Source: Halomonas sp. CH40 (GTDB taxonomy: Bacteria > Pseudomonadota > Gammaproteobacteria > Pseudomonadales > Halomonadaceae). Taken from it: a DNA stretch of 64,000 bases. The DNA lies in the NCBI GenBank assembly GCA_041875495.1, contig CP112982.1:1798001-1862000 (forward strand), in the 5' to 3' direction. Every line of letters starts with the position of its first letter. Positions within the stretch are counted from its first letter, which is position 1. Below the pieces are notes generated by a model. That model was not told where the DNA came from. It made no database searches and was given only the letters and a program-made list of their open reading frames with translations. The translations under genes were made by a program, and so were the position numbers. Below are positions 9,288 to 19,122 of the stretch, piece after piece.

Positions 9288-11165
9288 ATGGATAATTCTT
9301 GCCGAGGAAAGGCAATCAAGCGATTACTGACGGGCAGTGTGTTATCGCTGGTATGCGTCTCACCTTCGCTATGGGCGTTTGATGTTAACGTCGAAGGGGT
9401 TGAAGAAGAGGTCAGCGACAACATCAGTGCCTATATCAAAGCGCTCAAGGCGAGTGAGTTTACCGAGGCGCGCCTGGAAGGCGAAATTCGCCGCCGAGTG
9501 GCCGAAGCCATGCGGCCCTTTGGGTATTACGAACCTGATATCAATTTGACGCTGGAAGACGGCAAAAGTGGCGTCAACATACGGGTTGATCCCGGTCAGC
9601 CGGTGACGATTGAAGTCTTATCCCTCAAGCTTAATGGCGACGCCAGCGAGGATACCCCCTTTGTCAGGGCTGTTGAGGATTTTCCGCTTGAACAGGGCGA
9701 TGTGCTGCGCCACAGCCCTTGGGACAGCCTGCGCGATCGGCTATCGACCCTGGCTCTGGAGCGCGGCTACTTCAACTGGCAGTTTGCTGACAGACGTATG
9801 GAAGTACGACCCTACTTGAACAGTGCGCGCCTTTATATGGACTTCGATAGCGGGCAGCGCTACCGCTTTGGTGATATCCATATAAAAGGAAGTCACATAG
9901 AACCCGAGCGCCTGGAAAAAATGCGTCCCTTTGAGCTGAACGAGCCATACCTTGCCGAATCAATCGCCGAATACAATCAGCGCCTGTCAGAAACCGGCTG
10001 GTTCAAAGCCGTTTCTGTACGCCCACGCTTAGCTGATCCGGCAGAACTGATGACAGTGACACCGACGGAACAATCCGCTTCCATGTGGTGGCAGGAAGCG
10101 ACCGGGCGTGAAATAGCCGATAGCTCACCGTTAATTGAAAATATCAGCCTGGATGCCATGCGCAGCGCCCTGAACGTCAGTCCTTCGGACAATGTCTCAA
10201 TGCCCATTGATATCAGCGTTGAACCCGCTGATCGCCACCAGTTCGAGGTGGGTGTCGGATTTGCTACGGATGTCGGGCCGCGGATGAGCTTTTCCTGGCA
10301 GCAGCCCTGGGTCAACCGCTTTGGCCATAGCCTTGACAACGACCTGTATATTTCGGCACCTGAACAGCGATTCTCCGGTGAATACACTATTCCACTGGAT
10401 GACCCCCTCAAAGATAGCTATCAGTTGCAATACGGGATCAAGCATCAGGATGACAATGATACTCGTACCCTTGAAGGTTCCTTGCAGATTGCAAGACGCT
10501 GGCAGTTTGATAATGACTGGGAACAGTCTATCTATGTACGCACTACTTACGAAGATTTTACCCAGGGCGGGGAATCCGATCAGGTATGGCTACTTTATCC
10601 CGGTGTGCAATGGACGCGTATCCGCACCCGTGAACAGCGCTTTCCTGTCTGGGGTGATCGCCAGAAACTGTCGATCGAGTACTCAGATACGTTCTGGGGG
10701 TCTGATGCCCAATTCCTGCGGGTCAACGGCGATACCCAGTGGATCCGCATGATTGGTAACGACAATCGTTTTGTCGGTGGCGTGGGTATCGGCGCTATTG
10801 AAACGGATAACTTTGACCGTATCCCTCCCTCCTTGCGCTTTTTTGCCGGGGGGGACCGCAGCGTGCGGGGTTACTCCTATGAAAGCCTTTCACCGCGCAA
10901 TGCCGAAGGGCGGCTGCGCGGCGGACAACAGCTGCTGACAGCCAGCCTTGAATATCAACGCAGAGTGACAGGCAACTGGTGGGGGGCGGCGTTTGCTGAT
11001 ACCGGCGATGCCTTCGACAATTGGGGCCCTGACAGCCTGAAGACCGGCGCCGGACTCGGCGTACGCTGGGTCTCGCCGGTTGGGCCCATTCGTCTTGATG
11101 TCGCCCATCCCTTTAATCACGAAGACGATTGGCGATTGCATTTCTCTATCGGGCCTGAGTTCTAG
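9288..11165 (+). CDS. tamA: TamA, Omp85-family outer-membrane assembly factor
   Basis: A 625-residue protein with a signal peptide (about 1-30, SPSLWA), three POTRA domains (about 31-270) and a C-terminal 16-strand Omp85 barrel (about 330-625). The lid-lock motif 'FFAGGDRSVRGY' and the 'RLDVAHPF' strand are clear, and the last residue is Phe (IGPEF), as required for recognition by BamA. With TamB it forms the translocation and assembly module. The tamB start follows directly. Confidence 0.95.
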   Translation: MDNSCRGKAIKRLLTGSVLSLVCVSPSLWAFDVNVEGVEEEVSDNISAYIKALKASEFTEARLEGEIRRRVAEAMRPFGYYEPDINLTLEDGKSGVNIRVDPGQPVTIEVLSLKLNGDASEDTPFVRAVEDFPLEQGDVLRHSPWDSLRDRLSTLALERGYFNWQFADRRMEVRPYLNSARLYMDFDSGQRYRFGDIHIKGSHIEPERLEKMRPFELNEPYLAESIAEYNQRLSETGWFKAVSVRPRLADPAELMTVTPTEQSASMWWQEATGREIADSSPLIENISLDAMRSALNVSPSDNVSMPIDISVEPADRHQFEVGVGFATDVGPRMSFSWQQPWVNRFGHSLDNDLYISAPEQRFSGEYTIPLDDPLKDSYQLQYGIKHQDDNDTRTLEGSLQIARRWQFDNDWEQSIYVRTTYEDFTQGGESDQVWLLYPGVQWTRIRTREQRFPVWGDRQKLSIEYSDTFWGSDAQFLRVNGDTQWIRMIGNDNRFVGGVGIGAIETDNFDRIPPSLRFFAGGDRSVRGYSYESLSPRNAEGRLRGGQQLLTASLEYQRRVTGNWWGAAFADTGDAFDNWGPDSLKTGAGLGVRWVSPVGPIRLDVAHPFNHEDDWRLHFSIGPEF

Positions 11166-11174
11166 GAGTTGCCT

Positions 11175-14100
11175 GTGTCCCAAGATAAACAGACCGTGAT
11201 CAAACGGCATTATTTCTCAGCCCGAAAACGCCTGTGGCTGCTGGTCTGGAGCCTGATACGCCTAGTGATTGTACTGCCTATCTGGCTGATTTCACTGGTG
11301 TTGGTAGTCCTTGGCTGGGCACTGTCCCCCTGGGGAACCAGTGTGCTTCTGGATCAGGCAGAACAGCGCAACTGGGTTCAGCTGGAAGATCATCAGGGTA
11401 GCCTTCTTGAACACCTCAAACTGAAAGGCTTTGGCCTGGATGTGGCGGGATTTTCTCTCTCATTGGGCGAATTTGAACTGGCTTGGGCAGAGGATTGCGT
11501 GCTTTCCGGCCGTCTGTGCATTGATAAACTGAGATTGGTCGATGCTACAGTTCGCCTGCCGGCTAGCAGCAACAAACCTGAGGAGGAGCCGCAGGACTCG
11601 GCGCCGCTGGAAGAAATTCGCCTGCCTTTCCCAGTTGAACTGCGCGAACTGGTGTTGGAAAACATAGATGTACGCCTTGGCGATGGTACCCGAATCCGCT
11701 GGGAAAGCTTTACCTCTGCCATCAGCGCAGAAGAGAGTCTTATAAAGATTGCGCCCACCCACCTGGAGCGCCCTCAGGTCTATTTACCCCCAAGCCCGGG
11801 TGTTTTGCTGGCAGGCGCACAGGACTCGCCGCTTTCCAGTGCGGCCATTGATGCCGCCATTGAATTGCAAGTCCCGCTTGAACCTGTCAACGAGGTTTCG
11901 CCCGCAGAGGCCATCGCCAACCGCGAGCCGCTTGAGTTACCTGCTATCAGCCTGCCAATCAGCCTGGAGCTGCCTGCGTTCAGCGTGAATGAATTCACGC
12001 TTTCAGGAGTTACCGAATACACAGTGAACAGCCTGCAACTGGGACTGACAGCCAAGGGTAGCCAAATTAACTTAACCCAATTTGATGTCACGACGCCTGA
12101 TGCCTCAGCGCAGCTGAGCGCCGAGGTGGAACTTCAGGAAAACTACCCGCTGAATGCTCAGCTTGATGCTCAACTCTTCCTGCCGGAGATAATGCCGGAA
12201 CTGGCCGGAGAGGAGATATCCCTACGGCTGGACGGCAACCTGAATGATCTGAACGCAACGCTCAACGCCCAAGGGCCAATTGCGGCGAACCTGACCGCTA
12301 ACCTGGATGCCCTGGCGCCGACCCTGCCTTTCCAGATAACGCTGGACAGCGATCAGCTGCGTTGGCCGTTAACCTCACCGGCTGCCACACAGGACAGTGA
12401 GTCAGCGGATGAGCCTTATGTGCTTGAAGGGCTGGCCTTGACCGCCGAAGGTGATCTTGAAGACTACCGGCTTGATCTTCAGGTTGACGCTCAAGGCCCC
12501 CAGGTACCGCCCAGCCGATTGGCGTTGAACGGCCAGGGGAACCTGAGCACGTTTAATTGGGCGCCACTGACCCTGAACGTAAATGACAGCCAGATATCCA
12601 GCAGGGGCAATGTCTCCTGGCAGGATGGTTTGGGCGTTGATGCGATTGTTGAGCTGTCCAATCTCAACCCCAATGACCTTGCGCCATCGGTTGAAGGGCA
12701 GCTGAATGGGCTTTTGGATGTCTCTGTGCGCCAGCAGGGCGAGCTATGGACAGTGGCACTGCCTGTGCTCGATATCAACGGTGAGTTGCAGGGCTATCCA
12801 CTCAACCTGAAGGCAGCCCTCAACGCAGACAGTACGCTTAACGTAGATCTTCAGCAGCTGGACTTTGCCCAGGGCGAAAATCGGCTTAATGCCAGCGGCC
12901 AGGTCAGCCCGGACAGCATGAATCTGGACGCCACTATTGATATGCGCGGCTTGCAAACCCTGGCCCCCGGGTTACAGGGCGCGCTGACCGGGCAGATTCA
13001 GGCACGGGGAAGCCTAGAGCAGCCGCAACTTGCCGCCAATCTTGAAGGCCAGGGCCTGCAGTTTGGCGAAAATCGTCTGGATGCCCTACAGCTGGATGCG
13101 GATGTCAGTGGTATTGAAGACCCGCAGCTGGATATCCGCTTGGCAATAGATAATGCTGTTGCTGGTGGGCAAGCATTTGAAAATATCGCACTTTCACTGG
13201 ATGGCAGGCTTTCTGAACATAACCTGTCGCTGGATGTGGCAGGGGGCGCAGATAATGAACTGCTTGAAAATGTCACTCTGGCGCTTGATGGCCAGTTTGA
13301 TCAGCCGGGGCAGCGCTACCAGGCTACGCTGTTACCGCTTGAGGTAGTGTCTGCGTTCGGCACGATAGGCCTTGAAGCCCCTCTGGATCTTGGTTATCGC
13401 CTGGATAGTGGTGAAGCCCGTCTATCAAGGTTTTGCTTGCGCCGCGAGGAAGGCGGCGTTATCTGTTCCGAGGAGGCTATTAATGCCTCTGCCGATGCAG
13501 GTAACGCTGTCTTGTCTGTCAGCGAAGTGCCTATGCAGATGTTGGCTCCTTTTCTACCTGATGGCTGGTCGCTACAAGGTGATACCACCGCTGATATGGC
13601 TGCTTCCTGGCGACAGGGCGGTGCCCGCTGGCAGGCCGATCTGGGGCTGGACAGCAGCCTGGAAATCACCGCACTGAATGATTTTGGCCAGCCAGTGGCC
13701 CTGCCGCGCCTAAGGCTTGAAACCCGCATAGAAGCTAATCCACAGCAGGTGGATGCCAATGCCACTCTGGCGCTGGGCAATACCGGTGATATCAACCTCG
13801 ATCTGGCCATTACAGATCCACTCGGCGCCGCAGGTCTCGACGGTGATCTAAGGGTCGTAGGCGTTCGCCTGAACCCATACCGCGAGATGGTTGTTGGGCT
13901 TGACACCATGGAAGGGCAGTTAGACGGTAATGTCAGCATCAGCGGTTCGGTGGCACAACCGGATCTTCAAGGCCAGTTAAGCCTCAATCAGCTACAGGTC
14001 GCCGGCGCCGACCTGCCCATTGTAATTCCCGATGGGGAAATCAACGTCGATTTCGACGGTGATTCAGGCCGGATTGACGGTTATGTGGATGCCGAACGTG

Positions 14101-15197
14101 GACGCCTGAATATTCAGGGCGAGGCCGTCTGGCCCGGAGATGATGACTGGGGCATTGGCATTGACCTGAAGGCAACAGAGAACCCATTATTGGTGTCCTT
14201 GCCACAGTTTGGCCGCCTGGAAGCCGCACCGGATATTCGCATTCGCGTTGCCCCCGATCGCTTGCAGGTGCGGGGCGATGTCAACGTGCCCTGGGCGCGT
14301 CTGGAGGCAGGCGAGCTGCCTGCTTCGGTGATGGGGCCCAGTAGCGACGAGATCATTATAACCGAGCGCGACGATCAGGAAGCCGAACAGTTGGCCGCGC
14401 AACGGGCTGAAAATGGCGGGCCAAGCGCTGCAGAAAGCCTTGAGCAGGGCGGAATGGCCATGGATGTACAGATCAATATCAACCTCGGCCAAGACATGCA
14501 ACTCTCCGCTTATGGGCTGAATTCACGCCTTCAGGGTACCCTTGAAGTCGACCAGAATAGCGGCGGTTTACAGCTGTTTGGCGATGTCAATCTGGCGGAT
14601 GGCCGTTTTAAATCCTTTGGTCAGGATCTGCTTATCCGGCGTGGCGCCATTCTTTTCAGTGGCCCGCCGGGGGCGCCATCACTTGATTTTGAAGCAATCC
14701 GTAATCCCGACGTCACTCAGGACGATGTCATTGTCGGGGTTAGGGTAACCGGACTGGCGGAATCACCCAACCTGGCCATTTTTTCCAATCCGGCTATGAA
14801 TGAAACCCGTGCGCTTTCCTACCTGTTGCGCGGTAGGGCGCCGGACGAATCTGGCAGTGGTTTTAGCAGTGCAATGACCACTGCGCTGATCAGTATGTCG
14901 TTAGGCCGCACAGGAGGTGCTGTCGGTTCTATCGGTCAGGCCTTTGGCATTGATGACCTGCGTCTGGATACCGCAGGCGCCGGCGACAATAGTCAGGTAG
15001 CGTTAAGTGGCCAGCTAACCGATGACATCAGCATCAGCTATGGCGTTGGTATCTTTACCCCAATAGCAGAACTTACCCTGCGCTACACCTTATGGCGTGA
15101 CCTGTATCTGCAGGCTGTTTCGGGTGCCAATCAGGCGGTTGACCTGATTTACCAATTCAGCCGCAGTGGTAACCCTTCAACGTTTCAAGCGAGGTAA
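11175..15197 (+). CDS. tamB: TamB, periplasm-spanning AsmA-like bridge protein
   Basis: About 1340 residues. An N-terminal membrane helix (about 20-50, LIRLVIVLPIWLISLVLVVL) is followed by a very long repetitive beta-groove and the C-terminal DUF490 domain ('DGRFKSFGQDLLIRRGAILFSG', 'RYTLWRDLYLQAVSG'). TamB carries phospholipid or nascent outer-membrane proteins between membranes together with TamA. A GTG at 11175 is preferred: AGGAG at 11164-11168 is 6 bases upstream, whereas the alternative TTG at 11169 sits directly against it. Confidence 0.94.
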   Translation: MSQDKQTVIKRHYFSARKRLWLLVWSLIRLVIVLPIWLISLVLVVLGWALSPWGTSVLLDQAEQRNWVQLEDHQGSLLEHLKLKGFGLDVAGFSLSLGEFELAWAEDCVLSGRLCIDKLRLVDATVRLPASSNKPEEEPQDSAPLEEIRLPFPVELRELVLENIDVRLGDGTRIRWESFTSAISAEESLIKIAPTHLERPQVYLPPSPGVLLAGAQDSPLSSAAIDAAIELQVPLEPVNEVSPAEAIANREPLELPAISLPISLELPAFSVNEFTLSGVTEYTVNSLQLGLTAKGSQINLTQFDVTTPDASAQLSAEVELQENYPLNAQLDAQLFLPEIMPELAGEEISLRLDGNLNDLNATLNAQGPIAANLTANLDALAPTLPFQITLDSDQLRWPLTSPAATQDSESADEPYVLEGLALTAEGDLEDYRLDLQVDAQGPQVPPSRLALNGQGNLSTFNWAPLTLNVNDSQISSRGNVSWQDGLGVDAIVELSNLNPNDLAPSVEGQLNGLLDVSVRQQGELWTVALPVLDINGELQGYPLNLKAALNADSTLNVDLQQLDFAQGENRLNASGQVSPDSMNLDATIDMRGLQTLAPGLQGALTGQIQARGSLEQPQLAANLEGQGLQFGENRLDALQLDADVSGIEDPQLDIRLAIDNAVAGGQAFENIALSLDGRLSEHNLSLDVAGGADNELLENVTLALDGQFDQPGQRYQATLLPLEVVSAFGTIGLEAPLDLGYRLDSGEARLSRFCLRREEGGVICSEEAINASADAGNAVLSVSEVPMQMLAPFLPDGWSLQGDTTADMAASWRQGGARWQADLGLDSSLEITALNDFGQPVALPRLRLETRIEANPQQVDANATLALGNTGDINLDLAITDPLGAAGLDGDLRVVGVRLNPYREMVVGLDTMEGQLDGNVSISGSVAQPDLQGQLSLNQLQVAGADLPIVIPDGEINVDFDGDSGRIDGYVDAERGRLNIQGEAVWPGDDDWGIGIDLKATENPLLVSLPQFGRLEAAPDIRIRVAPDRLQVRGDVNVPWARLEAGELPASVMGPSSDEIIITERDDQEAEQLAAQRAENGGPSAAESLEQGGMAMDVQININLGQDMQLSAYGLNSRLQGTLEVDQNSGGLQLFGDVNLADGRFKSFGQDLLIRRGAILFSGPPGAPSLDFEAIRNPDVTQDDVIVGVRVTGLAESPNLAIFSNPAMNETRALSYLLRGRAPDESGSGFSSAMTTALISMSLGRTGGAVGSIGQAFGIDDLRLDTAGAGDNSQVALSGQLTDDISISYGVGIFTPIAELTLRYTLWRDLYLQAVSGANQAVDLIYQFSRSGNPSTFQAR

Positions 15198-15200
15198 GAC

Positions 15201-15812
15201 ATGAGCTTTTTTGATCGTGTACCGACCGGGCGGGATACGCCTATTAAAACCAGTGAGCACCATGCCATCAGCGGTGAAGCCCTGAAGCCAGTATATCGTG
15301 AAGGCTATGTCACTCTGGTCGTTGGCATGGGATGTTTCTGGGGCGTAGAGCGCCTGTTCTGGCCAGTGCCGGGAGTTCTAGTCACGGCGGCAGGCTATGC
15401 AGGTGGAAAAACGCCCAACCCAAGTTATGAAGAAGTCTGCACTGGGCAGACTGAACACGCGGAAGTGGTACTGATCATTTATGATCCGGCCGAGGTCAAC
15501 CTGACCTCGCTGTTAACCATATTCTGGGAAAACCATGACCCCACCCAGCTGAACCGCCAGGGGAACGATATTGGTTCCCAGTACCGCTCAGCTATCTACA
15601 CAACCAATGACGAACAGCTTGCAGCTGCCCGGCACAGCGCCGACCTTTTTCAGCAGCAGCTGGATAAGGCCGGGCGAGGGCAGATCACCACGGAAATCAA
15701 ACCGCTGGATACGTTCTACTACGCTGAAGCTTACCACCAGCAATACCTGCACAAGAACCCGGGTGGTTACTGTGGCTTAAAAGGCACCGGTGTTAGCTGC
15801 CCACTGGTTTGA
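15201..15812 (+). CDS. msrA: MsrA, peptide-methionine (S)-S-oxide reductase
   Basis: A 203-residue enzyme with the catalytic GCFWG motif (Cys45), '[26 protein letters not shown]' and 'SQYRS'; the resolving Cys residues lie in the C-terminal '[11 protein letters not shown]'. It repairs oxidised methionine using thioredoxin. The ATG lies 3 bases after the tamB stop, with GAGG inside tamB, so it is probably the last gene of the tam operon. Confidence 0.95.
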   Translation: MSFFDRVPTGRDTPIKTSEHHAISGEALKPVYREGYVTLVVGMGCFWGVERLFWPVPGVLVTAAGYAGGKTPNPSYEEVCTGQTEHAEVVLIIYDPAEVNLTSLLTIFWENHDPTQLNRQGNDIGSQYRSAIYTTNDEQLAAARHSADLFQQQLDKAGRGQITTEIKPLDTFYYAEAYHQQYLHKNPGGYCGLKGTGVSCPLV

Positions 15813-15846
15813 GGACACTATTTTTCGACGAGGACAAACGATCAAA

Positions 15847-16374
15847 ATGAGAAGCTTATGCTTATCACCAGGGCATATCACCTTACTTGCCTGCACAGCT
15901 GTCATAATGGCTCTCTCACTGGGTGCTGTCTCGTCCCAGGCCAGCGCAGATGAGCGCTGGCCATCGCCGCCCGCCAGCGCTGACGATACTCCTTTTGCTG
16001 ATCAACGTGAGGCGGTAATCTGGCGTCAGGATACGTTCAAGGAAACCGAAACCCTGGTACGCCAACTGCGATTTGATATTGTCAATCAGCGTGATCTGTC
16101 TGCCGCTGGGCCACGTATTGAAACTCTCAGGCAAATGGTCAGCGCTGATAACATGCTGCCCGCGTTCATTGAAGGCAGTCACGGTCCCGGGTCTGATGCC
16201 AGGCCGGAAATCTGGGAGGAGTGGGATCGCTACCGCGAAGGCTTTGACCGCCTGGATAGCGAAATCGCCACCCTGATGGAGGCTGTCAAAAATGAAGATT
16301 TAAGGGCGGCCGCCAAGGGACTGTCCAAAGTTGGAGCAAGTTGCAAAAGCTGCCACCGTGGCTATCGCTACTGA
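15847..16374 (+). CDS. Cytochrome c' family protein (first copy)
   Basis: A 175-residue periplasmic haem protein. A signal peptide (about 1-35, cleavage near SSQASA) precedes a four-helix domain with the haem-attachment motif CKSCH near the C-terminus (followed by RGYRY), typical of cytochrome c'/c-556. Such proteins bind NO or act as small electron carriers. The ATG at 15847 gives a proper signal peptide; the frame is open further upstream into msrA but without a good site. A paralogue lies at 38363-38833. Confidence 0.87.
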   Translation: MRSLCLSPGHITLLACTAVIMALSLGAVSSQASADERWPSPPASADDTPFADQREAVIWRQDTFKETETLVRQLRFDIVNQRDLSAAGPRIETLRQMVSADNMLPAFIEGSHGPGSDARPEIWEEWDRYREGFDRLDSEIATLMEAVKNEDLRAAAKGLSKVGASCKSCHRGYRY

Positions 16375-16406
16375 TTGATGCTTGGAGGCTAGGGCGCCAT
16401 CTTGAT

Positions 16407-16674
16407 TAGGGTCTGTTGACGTTTCCTCACGGCCGCGACAGAGGCCCTTTTGGTGCAGAGCAAGGCGTGAGGAGCGTGGTTGGGTGGTTCCCAATTAGCG
16501 ACGAGCAACGCAGGGCTGTGCCAAAAGGGCCCTGTCCCTTCGGGTTGCGCGCCAAAGGGCGCCATTCGGCGTTGCGCCACTCGGTAAGGGCACCACCATT
16601 GCCGTCGTGTCGCGCCTTGCCTGACGCCCTTTGGCGCAGCAACGCGGTTCGCGATGAAACGTCAACAGACCCTA
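16407..16674. mobile_element. 268-bp MITE-like element, copy 1
   Basis: The element is bounded by perfect terminal inverted repeats (TAGGGTCTGTTGACGTTT at 16407-16424 and its complement at 16657-16674), with TA at both outer ends as expected for TA-target insertion (IS630/mariner type). There is no transposase; reading frames through it are accidental. A second copy of the same length lies inverted at 44325-44592. Its right end forms the stop codon of the carbonic anhydrase gene. It fills most of the 297-bp gap between the cytochrome c' gene and that gene. Confidence 0.88.
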
Positions 16675-17319
16675 GTCGCCTGCTTCAAGGCGGTCAATCC
16701 GATAAAGGGTCTCGACCTGGGATAAGTCAGATACTGTGCAGTGAAGATCCTTCACCAGCCCATCCTCAAGCCCATATACCCAACCGTGCACGGATATCTG
16801 CTCACCCCGCTGCCAGGCGCGTTGCAGGATTTTGGTGCGGCAAAGGCTGTTAACCTGGGCTTTGACATTCAGTTCGCACATGGTGTCTATCTGTTGACTT
16901 AGAGACAAATGCTGCATTGAGGCACGGTGCTGATTATAAAGTTCGCGTACCGAGTGCAACCAGAAATCGACCATGCCGCATTCACCACCGGTGACAGCGG
17001 CCTTGATGCCGCCGCAGCCATAATGGCCAACAATCATGATGTGCTTCACCTTAAGCACATCAACGGCAAACTGAACCACAGACAGGGCGTTCATATCAGT
17101 ATGATGAAGCAGGTTGGCAACATTACGGTGGACAAAGACTTCGCCAGGGGGAAGGGCAATAATCTGGTTCGCCGGAACCCGGCTGTCGGAGCAGCCAATC
17201 CACAGATAATCGGGATTCTGCTGCCGCGACAGGCGGGCAAAGTAGTCCGGATCTTCCTTGCACATTCGCTCAGCCCAGGCGCGATTATTGGCTAACAGTT
17301 TATTAATGGAATCTGACAT
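16672..17319 (-). CDS. can: Beta-class carbonic anhydrase
   Basis: A 215-residue enzyme with the zinc ligands and catalytic pair Cys43, Asp45/Arg47 (GCSDSRV), His99 and Cys102 (GHYGCGG), as in E. coli Can. It interconverts CO2 and bicarbonate in the cytoplasm. The final codon is followed by TAG at 16672-16674, made from the TA target and the first base of the MITE, so the C-terminus was probably trimmed by the insertion. Length is only slightly below the usual 220, and all catalytic parts are intact, so it should be active. Confidence 0.95.
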   Translation of the reverse strand: MSDSINKLLANNRAWAERMCKEDPDYFARLSRQQNPDYLWIGCSDSRVPANQIIALPPGEVFVHRNVANLLHHTDMNALSVVQFAVDVLKVKHIMIVGHYGCGGIKAAVTGGECGMVDFWLHSVRELYNQHRASMQHLSLSQQIDTMCELNVKAQVNSLCRTKILQRAWQRGEQISVHGWVYGLEDGLVKDLHCTVSDLSQVETLYRIDRLEAGD

Positions 17320-17481
17320 CTAGGTTCTCGTTGGCGAAGAAGCGGTCATATACAGAAAATGATTAGCGTTTTAACCTTTCCGTTTTTTAACCTAGCTTAT
17401 CATGAGATTAATCATTGGCTTGATGGAAAAGTGGACAGAAAACTTTTTTAACGTACTGATATTTAATGAAAGGAGCATAGC

Positions 17482-18876
17482 ATGACGGAAAAAACCGCTT
17501 ATGAATACGATCTCTTTGTTATTGGCGCCGGGTCTGGCGGTGTACGTGCTGCCAGAATGGCGGCGGCAGAAGGCGCCAAAGTCGGGATAGCGGAAAACCG
17601 TTATCTGGGTGGCACCTGCGTCAATGTGGGCTGCGTACCTAAAAAGCTGTATTCCTACGCTGCGCACTTTCACGACAGCTTTGATGATGCGGCAGGTTTT
17701 GGCTGGCAATTACCCGGCCCAGCCACCTTTGACTGGGCAACCCTGAGGGAAAACAAGAAAGGCGAGATCAAGCGCCTGAACGGTATCTACCATCGCTTGC
17801 TCGAAGGCGCTAACGTATCGCTCTACAATGCCCATGCCAGTTGCAGAGATGCCCATACCGTCATTCTGCATAACGATGAAGGTGAGCATCAGATCACCGC
17901 ACAGAGGATTCTGGTGGCCACCGGCGGCTGGCCGTGGCTGCCGGATTTTCCGGGTAGCGAGCATATGCTCAGCTCCAACCAGATTTTTGATCTGGAACAC
18001 TTCCCCAAGCGTTTTTTGACCCTGGGCGGTGGGTATATTTCGGTTGAATTTGCCAGCATCTTCAATGGTCTGGGCAGTGATACCCATCTTATCTATCGGG
18101 GCGACCTGTTCCTGCGTGGCTTTGATCAGGAGGTGCGTGAATTTACCCGCGATGAAATGTCTCGCAAGGGCGTTAACCTGCATTTTAATGTCAATATTGC
18201 CCAGATCGACAAAGTGACCGGAGATACTGGCAACGATGAATATCGGGTGACACTGACTGACGGCCAGGTAATGCACGTGGATGCAGTATTGGCGGCCACC
18301 GGGCGCCATGCCAATATTGAAGGGTTAGGGCTGGATACGCTGGGCATTCGCCTGGATGCGCAAGGCAAGGTACCTGTCAATGAGCGCTTTGAGACCAGCG
18401 TGCCCTCGATCCTCGCTCTGGGCGACCTGATTGCCGGTCCAGAACTGACGCCGGTTGCATTGGCTGAAGCCATGCAGTTGGTGGATGTTCATTTCCGTAA
18501 CGCTGATGCGAAACCGATGGATTACGCCAATATTCCCACTGCTGTGTTCTGCCATCCCAATATAGGAACGGTGGGCCTCTCAGAAGAAGAGGCCAGGGAA
18601 AAAGGCAATATCCGTGTCTACCAGGCTGATTTTCGTGCCATGAAGCACACCTTGTCAGGTAGCCAGGAACGCACCTTGATGAAGCTGATTGTTGATGATG
18701 CAACAGACGTGGTGCTCGGTGCGCATATGGTAGGAGACGATGCGGGAGAAATTATCCAGGGCATAGCGATTGCGGTCAGGGCTGGCCTTACCAAGGCTGA
18801 CTTTGATCGCACCGTTGGCATTCACCCGACAGGTGCTGAAGAATTTGTCACTATGCGCAGCGTAACCCGTCGCTAA
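17482..18876 (+). CDS. gor: Glutathione-disulfide reductase
   Basis: A 464-residue FAD-dependent disulfide reductase. FAD loop GAGSGG (residues 15-20), redox pair Cys46/Cys51 in GGTCVNVGCVPKK, NAD(P)-binding 'TLGGGYISVEFA', and the C-terminal catalytic His in 'GIHPTGAEEF'. 'CVPKKLY' together with the GIHPTGAEE motif fits Gor rather than lipoamide dehydrogenase. AAAGGAG lies 8 bases before the ATG. Confidence 0.93.
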   Translation: MTEKTAYEYDLFVIGAGSGGVRAARMAAAEGAKVGIAENRYLGGTCVNVGCVPKKLYSYAAHFHDSFDDAAGFGWQLPGPATFDWATLRENKKGEIKRLNGIYHRLLEGANVSLYNAHASCRDAHTVILHNDEGEHQITAQRILVATGGWPWLPDFPGSEHMLSSNQIFDLEHFPKRFLTLGGGYISVEFASIFNGLGSDTHLIYRGDLFLRGFDQEVREFTRDEMSRKGVNLHFNVNIAQIDKVTGDTGNDEYRVTLTDGQVMHVDAVLAATGRHANIEGLGLDTLGIRLDAQGKVPVNERFETSVPSILALGDLIAGPELTPVALAEAMQLVDVHFRNADAKPMDYANIPTAVFCHPNIGTVGLSEEEAREKGNIRVYQADFRAMKHTLSGSQERTLMKLIVDDATDVVLGAHMVGDDAGEIIQGIAIAVRAGLTKADFDRTVGIHPTGAEEFVTMRSVTRR

Positions 18877-19122
18877 CGGTTGCTAGTTAGCTACTCTAGT
18901 TAGCTACTGATAGAGGTTTTAGGCGCTTTTTATAATTTTTCGTTATGGCTTGGCCACATCAACTGCCTGATTGTTTGATGTGGTCATAATTAACCGTTAT
19001 AGTATTTATACATAGTTTTTAATATAGTGATTAATAGACTCTGATCGACTAGGGTAATTATCGTTCAAGCTACTAAACAAACAGCGTAGCACTTAACAAA
19101 ATCGCAGAAGCGAAGCATAACC
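18877..19122 (+). promoter_or_regulatory. Region upstream of ectA
   Basis: There is no gene in this 246-bp gap. It is clearly more AT-rich than its neighbours, contains a perfect 13-bp tandem duplication (CTAGTTAGCTACT at 18883-18895 and 18896-18908), and should hold the promoter of ectA. Several TATAAT-like boxes can be found but I cannot choose between them by eye. Ectoine promoters are normally induced by salt stress. Confidence 0.5.

Noticed and set aside
16416..16853. A 145-codon plus-strand frame through MITE copy 1
   Set aside because: It begins in the element and continues antisense to carbonic anhydrase; no homology and no support.
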